From NCBI GenBank assembly GCA_963575745.1, contig CAUYUJ010014275.1:167174-231173 (forward strand): a DNA stretch of 64,000 nucleotides. Reading direction: 5' to 3'. Below the pieces are notes generated by a model. The model saw nothing but the letters and a program-made list of their open reading frames with translations, did no database searches and was not told where the DNA came from. This document shows, piece by piece, positions 54,479 to 64,000 of the stretch. The position numbers and the translations under genes are program-made. Numbering within the stretch: position 1 is the stretch's first letter; each line of letters starts with the position of its first letter. The DNA comes from Prorocentrum cordatum (taxonomy: Eukaryota; Sar; Dinophyceae; Prorocentrales; Prorocentraceae).

Positions 54479-56823
54479 TTTTTTCCCGGAAAGGGCGTGG
54501 GCCCATGGTTCTCTTTCATATGGTTTCCCATCGGTTTTGACAGCTGTAGGGTCGGCGAATTTCTCTTGCGATAAATAACGATGTCGCCTAGGGCCGGCGA
54601 ATTACGATTTTGAGGATGTTCCGAGCGAAACGCTGGTTTTTGAAATCCCGATCGATAAATCACAGAGTGCGGGACACATTTTGGTCGAAGAAGTGCATTC
54701 CGTACGAGCGGGAACCACGTGTTTTCACGTGTCACGGCCACACAGAGGTAGGTATGAAACATGGTGGTCCAGAGCTGGAACCACGTGTTTTTACGTGTCC
54801 AGGCCGAGCAGGGGGGTATCTATCATGGTGGTCCCGAGCTGGAACCAGGTGTTTTCACATATCCAGGCGGGACATGCGTGAAAACACATGGGTACCTAAC
54901 GCCCCAGCGCGGGACAAGCGTGAAAACACGTGGGTTCCTAACGCCCCAGCGCGGGACAAGCGTGAAAACACGTGGGTTCCTAACGCCACAGGGCGGGGCA
55001 AACGTGAAAACACGTGGGTTCCGAACGCCCGAGAGCGGGACGAGCGTGAAAACACGTGGGGTTCTTGACGCCCGAGAACGGGACAAGCGTGAAAACGCGT
55101 GGTCTCCTGACGCCTCAGAGCGGGACAAGCGTGAAAACGCGTGGTCTCCTCACGCCTCAGAGCGGGACAAGCGTGAAAACACGTGGGTTCCTAATGCCTC
55201 AGAGGCCGCCCCAGGAGGCCCCAGGAGGCCTCCCCAGGGCACCAGGACGGAACGTGTCAAGTTATTACGCATCTGGTGTCGATTCGTTTACTTTTTCTTG
55301 CCTTTGTGCCTCTCCCACTGTTGGGGGCCCAGACGACCGCATGCTAGCTATCCCCCCATGGGTGGCTGCGACGCGTGAAAATACGTGGGTTCCTAATGCC
55401 CCAGGGCGGGAAGAGCGTGAACACACGTGGGTTCTTAACGCCCCAGGGCGGGACAAGCGTGAAAACACGTGGGCTCCTAACGCCACAGGGCGGGGCAAAC
55501 GTGAAAACACGTGGGTTCCGAACGCCCGAGAGCGGGACGAGCGTGAAAACACGTGGGGTTCTTGACGCCCGAGAACGGGACAAGCGTGAAAACGCGTGGT
55601 CTCCTGACGCCTCAGAGCGGGACAAGCGTGAACACACGTGGTCTCCTAACGCCTCAGAGCGGGACAAGCGTGAAAACACGTGGGTTCCTAATGCATCAGA
55701 GGCCGCCTCAGGAGGCCCCAGGAGGCCTCCCCAGGGCCCCAGGACGGAACGTGTCAAGTTATTACACATCTCGTGTCGATTCGTTTACCTTTTCTTACTT
55801 TTGTGCCTCCCCCACTTTTGGGGGCCCAGACGACCGCATGCTAGCTATCCCCGCATGGGTGGCTGCGACACGTGAAAATACATGGGTTCCTAACGCCCCA
55901 GGGCGGGAAGAGCGTGAAACCACGTGGGTTCCTAACGCCCCATGGCGCTTGTTTGCACGTGTCCAGGTTGCCCAGGCGGATGTCTAGCATGAGGATGTGC
56001 TGAGAATGTCTCGAGCGAAACGCGTGTTTTCACGTGTACAGGTCGCCCAGGCGGATGTTTAACATGACGATATGTTGAGGATGTCTCGAGCGAGACGTTT
56101 GCTTTCACGTGAACAGGTCGCTCAGGCGAATGTCTAGAATGAGGAGGTGTTGAACTCATCTCGAGCGAAACGCTTGTTTTCACGTGCCCAGGTCACCCAG
56201 GCGGACGCCTCACATGAAGATGTGTTGAGGATGTCTCGAGCGAACCACTTGCTTTCACGCGTCCAGTTCGCCCAGGCGGATGTCTAGCATGAGAATGTGT
56301 TGAGGACGTGTTGAGCGAAACGCTTGTTTTCACGTGTCCAGGTCGCCCAGGCGGATGTCTAGCATGAGGATGTTGACAGGATGTCTCAAACGAAACGCTT
56401 GTCCCCAGCACGTTCCGTAGCGCGTCCCCTTGGCACGTCCCGCGGTGCGACCCCATGGCACGTCCCCTGGCACGTCGCTTGGCGCGTCCCTTGAGACGTT
56501 CTTCGGCGCGTCCTCCTGGCAGGTCCCCCTGTCAATTGGCGCTGAGGCAGCTACTATGTGTTCAGGCAGCTCGAGCTTACGATCCAGATCAGTTCGGTCA
56601 GGACTCGGATGCAAAGGAGGACTCGATCCACGACGCTATAGAGCACAATCTCGGCATGGCACATCGCAATTTAGCACGGCGCAGCACAGCACAGCCCTCG
56701 GCAGGGTACATCAAGATCGATACACTCAGCATTGCATTTGCCCGTCACCCAATCAGGTGTCTTCGAAAACGTTGCCATGCGTTACATCTCCATATTCCTT
56801 TCCGGGTTCGTGGGTCGATCATG
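54479..56823 (+). mobile_element. composite element E9, nested in the tail of E8
   Basis: Header TTTTTTCCCGGAAAGGGCGT, GGGCCCATGGTTCTC, the AGGGTCGGCGAA/AGGGCCGGCGAATTA pair, one motif copy at 54612, then the 65-bp satellite (54715-54875), 42-bp satellite with higher-order copies (54890-55945), 75-80-bp satellite (55948-56385), array, one core block (56537-56735). The tail CCTTTCCGGGTTCGTGGGTC with GATCATG ends at 56823. Confidence 0.85.
54890..55945 (+). repeat. 42-bp satellite with 497-bp higher-order unit
   Basis: Units CGTGAAAACACGTGGGTTCC, TAACGCCCCAGCGCGGGACA, AG. Eight to nine units plus a non-repetitive 165-bp segment (CAGAGGCCGCC...CATGGGTGGCTGCGAC) are duplicated: AGAGGCCGCC lies at 55201 and 55698, a 497-bp period. 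Confidence 0.94.
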
Positions 56824-56847
56824 TTCCAGGTTCGTGGGTCGATCATG

Positions 56848-56935
56848 TTGCGGGTCCAGGTCCGTCGGTTTCGGTGCCAGGCCGCTTTCACTAAAGGGTG
56901 GTTTACTGAACAGAGATTTGTCCACCGCCGAGCCC
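56848..56935. repeat. MITE family A, right half (split)
   Basis: GCGGGTCCAGGTCCGTCGGT resumes family A at the base where 52350 left it. The end GATTTGTCCACCGCCG matches the right terminal repeat of 29127-29284. Confidence 0.8.
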
Positions 56936-56977
56936 CTCGTCGCCACAGAGGGATTCGCTTCGATTTCGAGTCAGGAC

Positions 56978-58308
56978 TCGAGTAGGGGATCGACTACAGA
57001 ATTGATAGACCCCTACATTGATTTTCCTGGAAAGGGCCTGAGCCCAGGGTTCTCTTTTAGCTGTTTACCCCCGGCATCGACGGCTGTAGGGCCGGCGAAC
57101 TTATTTGCGATATATAACGAGGTCGCGTAGGGCCGGCGAACTTATGTTTGAGGATGTCTCGAGCGAAACGCTTGCTTTTCAGAATTTCTTGAGGATATCT
57201 CGAGCGAAACGCTGGTTTTGCACAGCCCTCGGCACGGTACATCAAGATCGATACACTCAGCATTGCAACTTGACACGTTCCGTGGCGCGTCCCGTGGCGA
57301 GTCCCCCGGCACGTCGCGCGGCGCGTCCCCTGGCACGTCCCGTGGCACGTCCATTGGCACGTTCCGTAGCGCGTCCCCTTGGCACGTCCCGCGGTGCGAC
57401 CCCATGGCACGTCCCCTTGCGCGTCGCTTGGCGCGTCCCTTGGGACGTTTCGCGGCGCGTCCTTCTGGCATGTCCCCCAGTCAACCAGCTCTGGCGCCGC
57501 TACTATATGCGCAGGCAGCTCGAGCTTAAGATTCAGAGCAGTTCGGTCAGGACTCGGATGCAAAGGATGATTTGATCCACAATGCTATAGAACACAGTTG
57601 CGGCATGGCACATCGTAGTTCAGCACAGCGCAGCACAGCACAGCCCTCGGCACGGTTCATCAAGATCGATACACTCAGCATTGCCACCTGGCACGTTCCT
57701 TGGCACGTCCTGTGGCGCGTCTCCATGGCACGTCCCCTAGCACGTCCCCTGGCGCGTCCCTTGGTACGTTCCGCGGCACGTTCCGTAGCGCGACCCCTTG
57801 GCACGTCCAGCGGTGCGTGCCCATGGCACGTCCCCTGGCACGTCGCTTGGCGCGTCCCTTGGGACGTTTCGCGGCGCGTCCTCCTAGCATGTCCCCTTGT
57901 CAATTAGCTGTGGGGCAGCTGCTATGTGCTCAGGCAGCTCGAGCTTACGATCCATATCAGTTCGGTCAGGACTCGGATGCCAGGGAGGACTCGATCCACA
58001 ACGCTATAGAGCACAATCGCGGCATGGCACATCACAATTCAGCACGGCGCAGCACAGCACAGCTCTCGGCACGGTACATCAGGATCGATGCACTCAGCGT
58101 TGCGTTTGCCCGTCGCCCAATGAGGTGTCTTTGAAACGGTGCCATGCCTTACTTTTCCATAGTTCTGTCCGGGTTCGGGGGTCGATCAGGTTTTCTTCGA
58201 GCATGCGCAGAATGTGCAAAGTTTTACGTACGTCCTATGTATCCTTCGTAGACTCGACGAAACCTTCAAGGTCGAGGCGCTTCAATTCTGTAGTCGATCC
58301 TCTACTCG
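56978..58308. mobile_element. short TIR element split by E10
   Basis: CGAGTAGGGGATCGACTACA plus GAATTGA at 56982-57006 and its near-perfect complement (TCAATTCTGTAGTCGATCCT plus CTACTCG) at 58282-58307 face each other across E10. Without E10 they would bound about 150 bp, a MITE-sized element. Confidence 0.65.
57021..58189 (+). mobile_element. composite element E10, compact copy
   Basis: Header ATTTTCCTGGAAAGGGCCTG, AGCCCAGGGTTCTCTTTTAG, paired AGGGCCGGCGAACTTAT, two motif copies (57150-57215), array, core blocks 57485-57690 and 57905-58105. The tail TCCGGGTTCGGGGGTCGATC ends at 58189. At about 1.17 kb it is the shortest full copy and lacks the satellites, so it approximates the minimal element. 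Confidence 0.82.
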
Positions 58309-59900
58309 TCCGGACGCACCCTAGAAGAGGTCCGGGGGGAGCGGCGGCATCGGCACCTGGGGTGCGTTCTCGATGCTTGTCGTCTCTGCAGCGGCCTATT
58401 CCAGAAGAGCCGCTGCCGGGGCGAGACCTTGGCGTTTCCAGCCTCCTCTTATCAGGTTGCGAGCTTTGGCTTGTCGTTCACATGCTAGGACTGCCTGGCT
58501 GCCTTAGCTTGTAGACATCCTGGCCTCCTCGAAACTCTTGTACTGGGCGACGAAAACCTGCTCGGCCTCGTGCATCTCCTGCGCGTTGTAGAGCGGCGCA
58601 CCGACGCTTCTGCCTCGTAGTCCTGGCCCTCGCCCTCCGTGATTAGGTGTCTCCCCATCCTGCGTGTATTCTGCCAGGGGGACGCTGCCGATCTGCACGG
58701 AATTTACGTCTGTTACCAAGCTTGTTGACGGACCAGGACACGTCCAGTTGCTCGCCGTTGCTTTGTGTAGTCATGCATTCCCTCTACTGCCCCAATGACG
58801 ACGGCCCGCTCTGTGGGAAAAAGTCTACTTCTCATGAGTCGCAGCCAACCTCAAAGCTGATTTTGAGGGGTCATCGACTTCATGCCCGTTCCGAAATCTT
58901 GTTGTTCAGGTATGTTCTCGTGCCACGAGTTTTCGCAATCTCCAGTGTAAGTCCCTCGCCAGGTTCCGAGCGATCTTTTGGGCTTTGTCTTTGACCTTCG
59001 AGAGAGGCGCGCTCTGGGTGCTCCGTTCTTGAGCTCGAATCGGCCGTCTCATCTGTCACTGCCCTCTTGGCCGCGTCGTGTTGGGCCTCGTCGTCGGTGC
59101 TGATGCAGCTCGGCCTGGGCTCGGCCGAGTCTCGTGAGGGATCAGATGTTCGCCTCAGGAGCCTCTTGTGATCTCACATGTTCGCCTGCTGAATTTGCCG
59201 GACTCCGAGCTCATGTCGAAGTTGTTCTAGTAGCCAGTCGGCTCCATCATCGCGCTTGATTCTATCGCAGTCGACGTCCTCAGCTGCCTGTCGAGCGCGA
59301 CCCTCAAGACGACGCCACAACCGAGGTCCACATGCGTAGCGTTTGTCTCTCCTCGCTCCTTGGATGTATGCCTTTCACGTTGCTCTTTCGTAGTCGTCCA
59401 CTGTGGAGAGGTTGCCATTTCACTTGTATATCCTGTCATCAGTCTTGCTAGGCGCAAAGGGTATCTGTGTCCGTTGAGCTCGGCAGTTTCTCTACTATGC
59501 AATGCTCCCCACAGAAGCCACGGCCCTTCGCTATCACACTGATATCTTGTATCTTTGATTGCTTGCTGTCTGGGTCGGTGTTGGTGAGGACTGGCATGAG
59601 TGTGAGCCTGCTCGCAAGATAGACTAAGGATAGACTATAGACTCAGACGCAATCCATAGATCGGGCGCTCCCTAGAGCGAACCGAAAGATTTGAGCCAAG
59701 CTGGTTCTGAAAGGAATTTTTCGATTAATTTGTCATCGTGTCTATCATGGACACGGGGGGCCTGCCACAAGCTTAGCCGCAGCTGGGAGTCTAGAGGAGT
59801 CCGGTTTGTCAGGAATCGCGACGGGACGTGAGCCAGGTCTGCTGCATGTACACATTTGGATGCTTGAAGGGCTAGGAGCCAACAGGAGCCTGTTCTGAGC
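58309..59900. other. about 1.6 kb of complex DNA, least repetitive stretch of the right half
   Basis: Apart from the minus-strand ORF at 58504-58719 I see no recognisable gene. Codon-like stretches on the minus strand (SCHENIPEQQDFGTGMKSMTP around 58860-58935) are broken by stops and could be a decayed retroelement gag. Confidence 0.4.
58504..58719 (-). pseudogene. 71-codon minus ORF, possible retroelement gag fragment
   Basis: It reads MVTDVNSVQIGSVPLAEYTQ ... then NAQEMHEAEQVFVAQYKSFE and EARMSTS, and then a stop. The helical EAEQVFVAQYKSFEEAR segment is reminiscent of the gag linker of dinoflagellate copia elements, but I would not rely on it. Upstream frames are broken. Confidence 0.25.
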
Positions 59901-60252
59901 TTGTGAAAAGCGCCCTCCTCCTCCCTCTTCCCTTCTCATTCGTCTTCTTCTTCTTTTTCCTCCCTTCTTCCTTCTCCTCCTCCCTCCTCCTCGTCAACCT
60001 CCTCCTCCCTCGTCCCCCTTCCCTCGTCCTTCTTCCCTCTTCCTCCTCTTCCTCTTCCTCTTCCTCTTCCTCCTCCTCTCTCCTCCCTCCTCCTCCTCCT
60101 CCCCTCCGCCTCCTCCTCCTCCTCTTTTTCCTCCTCCTCTTCCTCCTCCTCCCTCCTCTCCTCCTCCTCCTCCTCCTCCTCCTCCTCCTCCTCCTCCTCC
60201 TCCTCCTCCTCCTCCCTCCTCCCCCTCTCTCCTCCCTCCTTTCTCCTCTCTC
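59901..60252. repeat. (TCC)n pyrimidine microsatellite
   Basis: TCC with TTC/CCC interruptions, pyrimidine-only for long runs. Confidence 0.96.
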
Positions 60253-60424
60253 CACAATTTCTCAATATGAATACTACTCTCCCTCTTCCCCTGATGACGG
60301 TTTGAAAGTATTAGCCCCCCCACCCGCGTATTGTTTTTTACACACAGGATTCTCCGGAGTTGGGTCTTCGCCTGCATTTTTTTCCAAAATGCTGCTCTCG
60401 CTGAGGCGCCGGCCTCATGTTCGG

Positions 60425-60585
60425 GCCCCGCTCGTTCCGAATCGTGCTCCCGCTGCAGCGCTGGCCTCATTTCCGTGCTTCCGCTCGTTCCGAATCGTGC
60501 TCCCGCTGCAGCGCTGGCCTCATTTCCGCGCTTCCGCTCGTTCCGACTCGTGCTCCCGCTGCAGCGCTGGCGTCATTTCCCGTGC
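60425..60585 (+). repeat. 53-bp tandem repeat, three units
   Basis: CGCTCGTTCCGAATCGTGCT, CCCGCTGCAGCGCTGGCCTC, ATTTCCGTGCTTC repeated three times with few changes. Confidence 0.95.
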
Positions 60586-60970
60586 CATGCCACGGCGTGC
60601 AATGCAATGCTAGGTTGATACTACGCTTTGCGGTACTCTTCTACGCCATGACATGCCGTGCTCTACAATGCATGGCGTACCCTTTCGGGATCATTGCCCT
60701 GCTCGACATCCGACTGTGCGAGTAGAGAGGAGATCTACGCCATGGTAAGGGATGGGAGGGAGGGATAGGATGTCAGATATGACGCGAGCGCACCTAGCTT
60801 CTTCCTCTCCCCTCTCCCCTCCCCCCTGCCCCCTTCCCCCCCGCGGGGCCCCAGGCTGTCGGAGAAGCTCTCCGAGGCTGAGAGGTGCCTGGAGCAGGTG
60901 GCCAGCGCAAGGGCGCAGGCGTCCGCTGCCTGTCGCGTGGCAGGGGTCGTCGGACGCCCCTTGGGGGGGC
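60586..60970. other. complex DNA, no gene recognised
   Basis: CATGCCACGGCGTGCAATGCAATG-type short palindromes near 60590. Nothing else. Confidence 0.5.
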
Positions 60971-61445
60971 AGTGGCGTGGATGATGATTGATGTGGCGAT
61001 GGTAATGGTGATGATGATGATGATGGTGGTGGTGATGATGGTGGTGGTGATGCTGATGATGGTGGTGATGATGGTGGTAGTGGTGGTGGTGATGGTGGTG
61101 ATTCCGTTGGTGGCGATGCTGATGGCGATGATGATGGTGATGTGGTGATGGTGTGTGATGAGTCTCGGTGGTGGTGGTAGGAATAATCATGACGATCATG
61201 ACGACGATACTGACGACGGTGCTGATGATGCTGATTATGATTCTGATGATGCTGATGATGATGACGATGATGATGATGCTGCTGCTGATGATGATGGTGG
61301 TGATGGTGGTGACGATGGTGGTAGTGGTGGCGGTGATGCTGCTGCTCATGGTGACGATAATGTGGTGGTGATGTTGGTGGTGGTGATGAATCATGCTGAG
61401 CGGCGATGGTGGTGGTGACAACGACGATGATAGATGAGGAGGTCG
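60971..61445. repeat. GAT/GGT triplet microsatellite
   Basis: GATGATGGTGGTG triplets, imperfect. The antisense gives poly-His/Ile artefacts. Confidence 0.96.
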
Positions 61446-61734
61446 AGCGGGATGAGCATGAGTAGGAAGATCTTTTTGAGGCGGAGGAGGGATGATCAAG
61501 GTTCGCGGTTCGAGGATTTTTCAATTTTCCCACATCCTAAGTGGGGTTCTTGTTTTTCTCTGCCCCCCCCTGCGTAGGAACACCTCGCTCCCTCTTTCCT
61601 TCTCTTTGCTTTTCGCGCTCACCCACCATCACCATCGTCATCATCACCATCATCACCATGACCACCTTTATCATCATCACCACCATCATCGTCACCACCA
61701 TGCCATCACACATTGTCACACTCATCTGGAGGAC
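61446..61734. other. complex spacer with short CATCAC tract
   Basis: 61620-61715 is (CAT/CAC)n. CCCACATCCTAAGTGGGG at 61530 is a short hairpin resembling CCCCATCCCCCAAGATGGGG at 14590. Confidence 0.6.
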
Positions 61735-62515
61735 GTCTTGAGAGAGAGCCTCGTCTCTGCGTGACTTCGCGTGGAAGTCCCGAGCAAGAGCCCCGCCCTA
61801 TGCGGCCCCCAACAGCATGTTCGAATCCGAGGCGGCCATCGTAAAACCGTATAACAATGCAGGTTTGGTGGCCGAGGAAGTCTCGAGCGGGATCCTCGTT
61901 CCTGAGCAACATGAGAGGATGTCTCCTGCGCTCACTCGTGTGTGAGTGAATCGCGAGGAACCCCTCCCTCTGGGGTCCCCACCTTCATGTTCGAGTCCGA
62001 GGCGGCCATTGGAACACCGTTAACAAAAAGCACGGATTTGGTGACAGCTGGGAGCCTGAATCTTGAGGAAGGTTCGAGCGGGAGCCTCGTTCCTGAGCAA
62101 GCTGTAGGGATGCCTCGAGCGGGGTCGTAGTCCTGTGAGTGAATCGCGAGGAAGTCTCGATCGGGAGCCCCTCCCTCTGGGGTTCCCCACCTCATGTTGG
62201 TAATCCGAGGCGGTCATCGTGATACTCGGAGCCTGAATCCCAAGGAAGTCTCGAGCGGGAGCCCCGTTCCTGAGCAGATTCAAAGGATGTCTCGGAATCT
62301 CGCTTGTAAGCGAATCGCGAGGAATTCCCGAGCGGGGGCCCCTCCCTATGGATCCCCCGCTTGATGTTACTCATCCGAGGCGGCCATCGGGATTCTAGAA
62401 CAAGCACGGGTTTGGTGATAAGTGGGAGCCTGAATCTTGAGGAATTCTCGAGCGGGAGCCTCGTTCCTTTGTCGTGCGTCCTTTGTACTCCGAGGCGGCC
62501 ATCTTCAATCAAGCT
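61735..62515 (+). repeat. 160-210-bp diverged tandem family
   Basis: GAGGCGGCCAT anchors stand at 61838, 62000, 62207 (variant), 62379 and 62490. Between them come GGGAGCCTCGTTCCTGAGCA, GAATCGCGAGGAAGTCTCGA, GCCCCTCCCTCTGGGGT. AAGTCTCGAGCGGGAGCC resembles the GATGTCTCGAGCG motif of the E family. Confidence 0.8.
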
Positions 62516-62767
62516 TGCAAGCGTCGGCCAGGGCTAGCAGATACCAGACAGGAAGAGAGCCTCCGTAGTCACAAAGACGACGATGAGGATTTTTTCCAGA
62601 TCCGTTTGGAAGATTATCATGCGGGGTCCTACCGTCGGGGTGTTTTTTGTTTTTCCCAACCATCCTGTGGTGTTGGGTCCTCGTTTTGAAGAGACGTCGC
62701 CCCGCGTTCCTCCTTCCTCCTCCTTCCTCCTCCTCCCCTTCCTCCCCCCTCCTCCCCCTCCCACACC
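62516..62767. other. complex spacer ending in CCTCC tract
   Basis: 62700-62765 is a pyrimidine-rich CCTCCTTCC run that runs into the satellite. No gene. Confidence 0.6.
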
Positions 62768-64000
62768 CATTCTGGCACACCCCTCACACGTTTCGTGGCC
62801 CCATAGGGAGCTCCACCGAAGGCCCCAGTGGCTGCGCCCGCATGCGGTTCCACCCCCCATTCTGGCACACCCCTCACACGTTTCGTGGCCCCATAGGGAG
62901 CTCCACCGAAGGCCCCAGTGGCTGCGCCCGCATGCGGTTCCACCCCCCATTCTGGCACACCCCTCACACGTTTCGTGGCCCCATAGGGAGCTCCACCGAA
63001 GGCCCCAGTGGCTGCGCCCGCATGCGGTTCCACCCCCCATTCTGGCACACCCCTCACACGTTTCGTGGCCCCATAGGGAGCTCCACCGAAGGCCCCAGTG
63101 GCTGCGCCCGCATGCGGTTCCACCCCCCATTCTGGCACACCCCTCACACGTTTCGTGGCCCCATAGGGAGCTCCACCGAAGGCCCCAGTGGCTGCGCCCG
63201 CATGCGGTTCCACCCCCCATTCTGTGGCACACCCCTCACACGTTTTCGTGTTTCGCCCCCATAGGGAGCTCCACCGAAGGCCCCAGTGGCTGCGCCCGCA
63301 TGCGGTTCCACCCCCCATTCTGGCACACCCCACGTCCCCACTCCACCGTGGCTGCGCCGCATGCGGTTCCCCATAGTTCGTGGCCCCATAGGGAGCTCCA
63401 CCGACCCGAAGGGCACACCACACGTTTCGTGGCCCCATAGGGAGCTCCACCGAAGGCCCCAGCCCGCCGCATGCGGTCCCCCCCCATTTCGGCACACCCC
63501 TCACACGTTTCGTGGCCCCATAGGGAGCTCCACCGAAGGCCCCAGTGGCTGCGCCCGCATGCGGTTCCACCCCCCATTCTGGCACACCCCTCACACGTTT
63601 CGTGGCCCCATAGGGAGCTCCACCGAAGGCCCCAGTGGCTGCGCCCGCATGCGGTTCCACCCCCATTCTGGCACACCCCTCACACGTTCGTGGCCCCATA
63701 GGGAGCTCCACCGAAGGCTCCCAGTGGCTGCGCCCGCATGCGGTTCCACCCCCCATTTCGGCACACCCCTCACACGCTTCGTGGGTGGCTCCATGGGGAG
63801 CTCCACCGAACGCCCCAGTGGCTGCGCTCGCATGTGGTTCCCCCCCCATTTCGGCACACCCCTCACACGGTTCGTGGCCCCATAGAGAGCTCCACCGAAG
63901 GCCCCAGTGGCTGCGCTCGCATGCGGTTCCACCCCCTTTTTAGGCACGCCCTTCACACGTCTCGTGGCCCCATAGGGAGCTCCACCGAACGCCGCAGCGG
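62768..64000 (+). repeat. 90-bp satellite, continues past the window
   Basis: Five units at 62768-63217 are identical (CATTCTGGCACACCCCTCAC, ACGTTTCGTGGCCCCATAGG, GAGCTCCACCGAAGGCCCCA, GTGGCTGCGCCCGCATGCGG, TTCCACCCCC). Later units carry indels and truncations. Because 90 is a multiple of 3 both strands stay open for hundreds of codons; these are not genes. Confidence 0.97.

Larger units (their letters stand above)
52351..56847 (+). mobile_element. composite element E8, interrupted by E9
   Basis: Header TTTTCCCGGAAAGGGCCTCA, motif zone 52455-52640, 75-80-bp satellite 52620-53215, arrays, three core blocks (53361-53568, 53795-53995, 54220-54420). The tail starts at 54418 and breaks off at about 54478 in ATGCCTTACATTTTTATT. 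Its end TTCCAGGTTCGTGGGTCGAT with CATG reappears at 56824-56847 after E9. Own length without E9 is about 2.15 kb. Confidence 0.85.

Noticed and set aside
54823-55769. Repeated VFSRLSR / VFTLVP protein-like units
   Set aside because: Translation of the 42-bp satellite in different phases.
62629-63849. 406-codon minus frame with Gly/Ala-rich 30-residue repeats
   Set aside because: It is the 90-bp satellite; the opposite strand is equally open.

Overview
This is nuclear DNA from a dinoflagellate. Three things point there. (1) A Ty1/copia polyprotein has the gag, protease and pre-integrase layout that I know from dinoflagellate elements. (2) There are relics of the dinoflagellate spliced leader (DinoSL) at 26505 and 35082, with a weaker candidate at 8978. 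(3) There is almost no host coding sequence, but very large amounts of triplet microsatellite, satellite and fold-back DNA in a GC-rich background. I cannot name the species. Gene calls are few because nearly every long open frame here is a microsatellite or satellite read as protein.

Layout. 1-5461: 5' part of a copia LTR retrotransposon on the minus strand, with its LTR, a possible primer site and a gag-pol frame running off the left edge. 5462-14010: GGA, GAT and CTA microsatellites separating a possible exon, a LINE ORF1-like relic and relics of a LINE endonuclease and RT C-terminus. 14340-25545: a 'GGCCTCTTGG' dispersed repeat, a 152-bp satellite and the first copies (E1-E3) of a composite repeat element. 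25550-35555: CGT and TCC microsatellites, two DinoSL relics and a dense cluster of short fold-back (MITE-like) elements, some nested. 35556-58310: seven more composite elements (E4-E10), carrying several satellites, one nested inside another. 58310-64000: low-similarity DNA, microsatellites and tandem families, ending in a 90-bp satellite that runs off the right edge.

The main discovery candidate is the composite family E. Copies share a header (TTTTTCCCGGAAAGGGC then GGGCCCAGGGTTCTC), a zone full of the motif GATGTCTCGAGCGAAACGC, usually one to three ~200-bp core blocks embedded in GGCACGTCCC-type arrays, and a tail ending CCGGGTTCGTGGGTCGATC. Inside this window one copy (E8) interrupts a short MITE-like repeat whose uninterrupted form lies at 29127-29284, and E9 interrupts the tail of E8. 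These junctions define both ends of the unit and indicate that it moves, yet I see no protein in it. Satellite modules appear to travel inside it.

No tRNA, rRNA, CRISPR, operon or bacterial feature was seen. No complete host gene could be supported.
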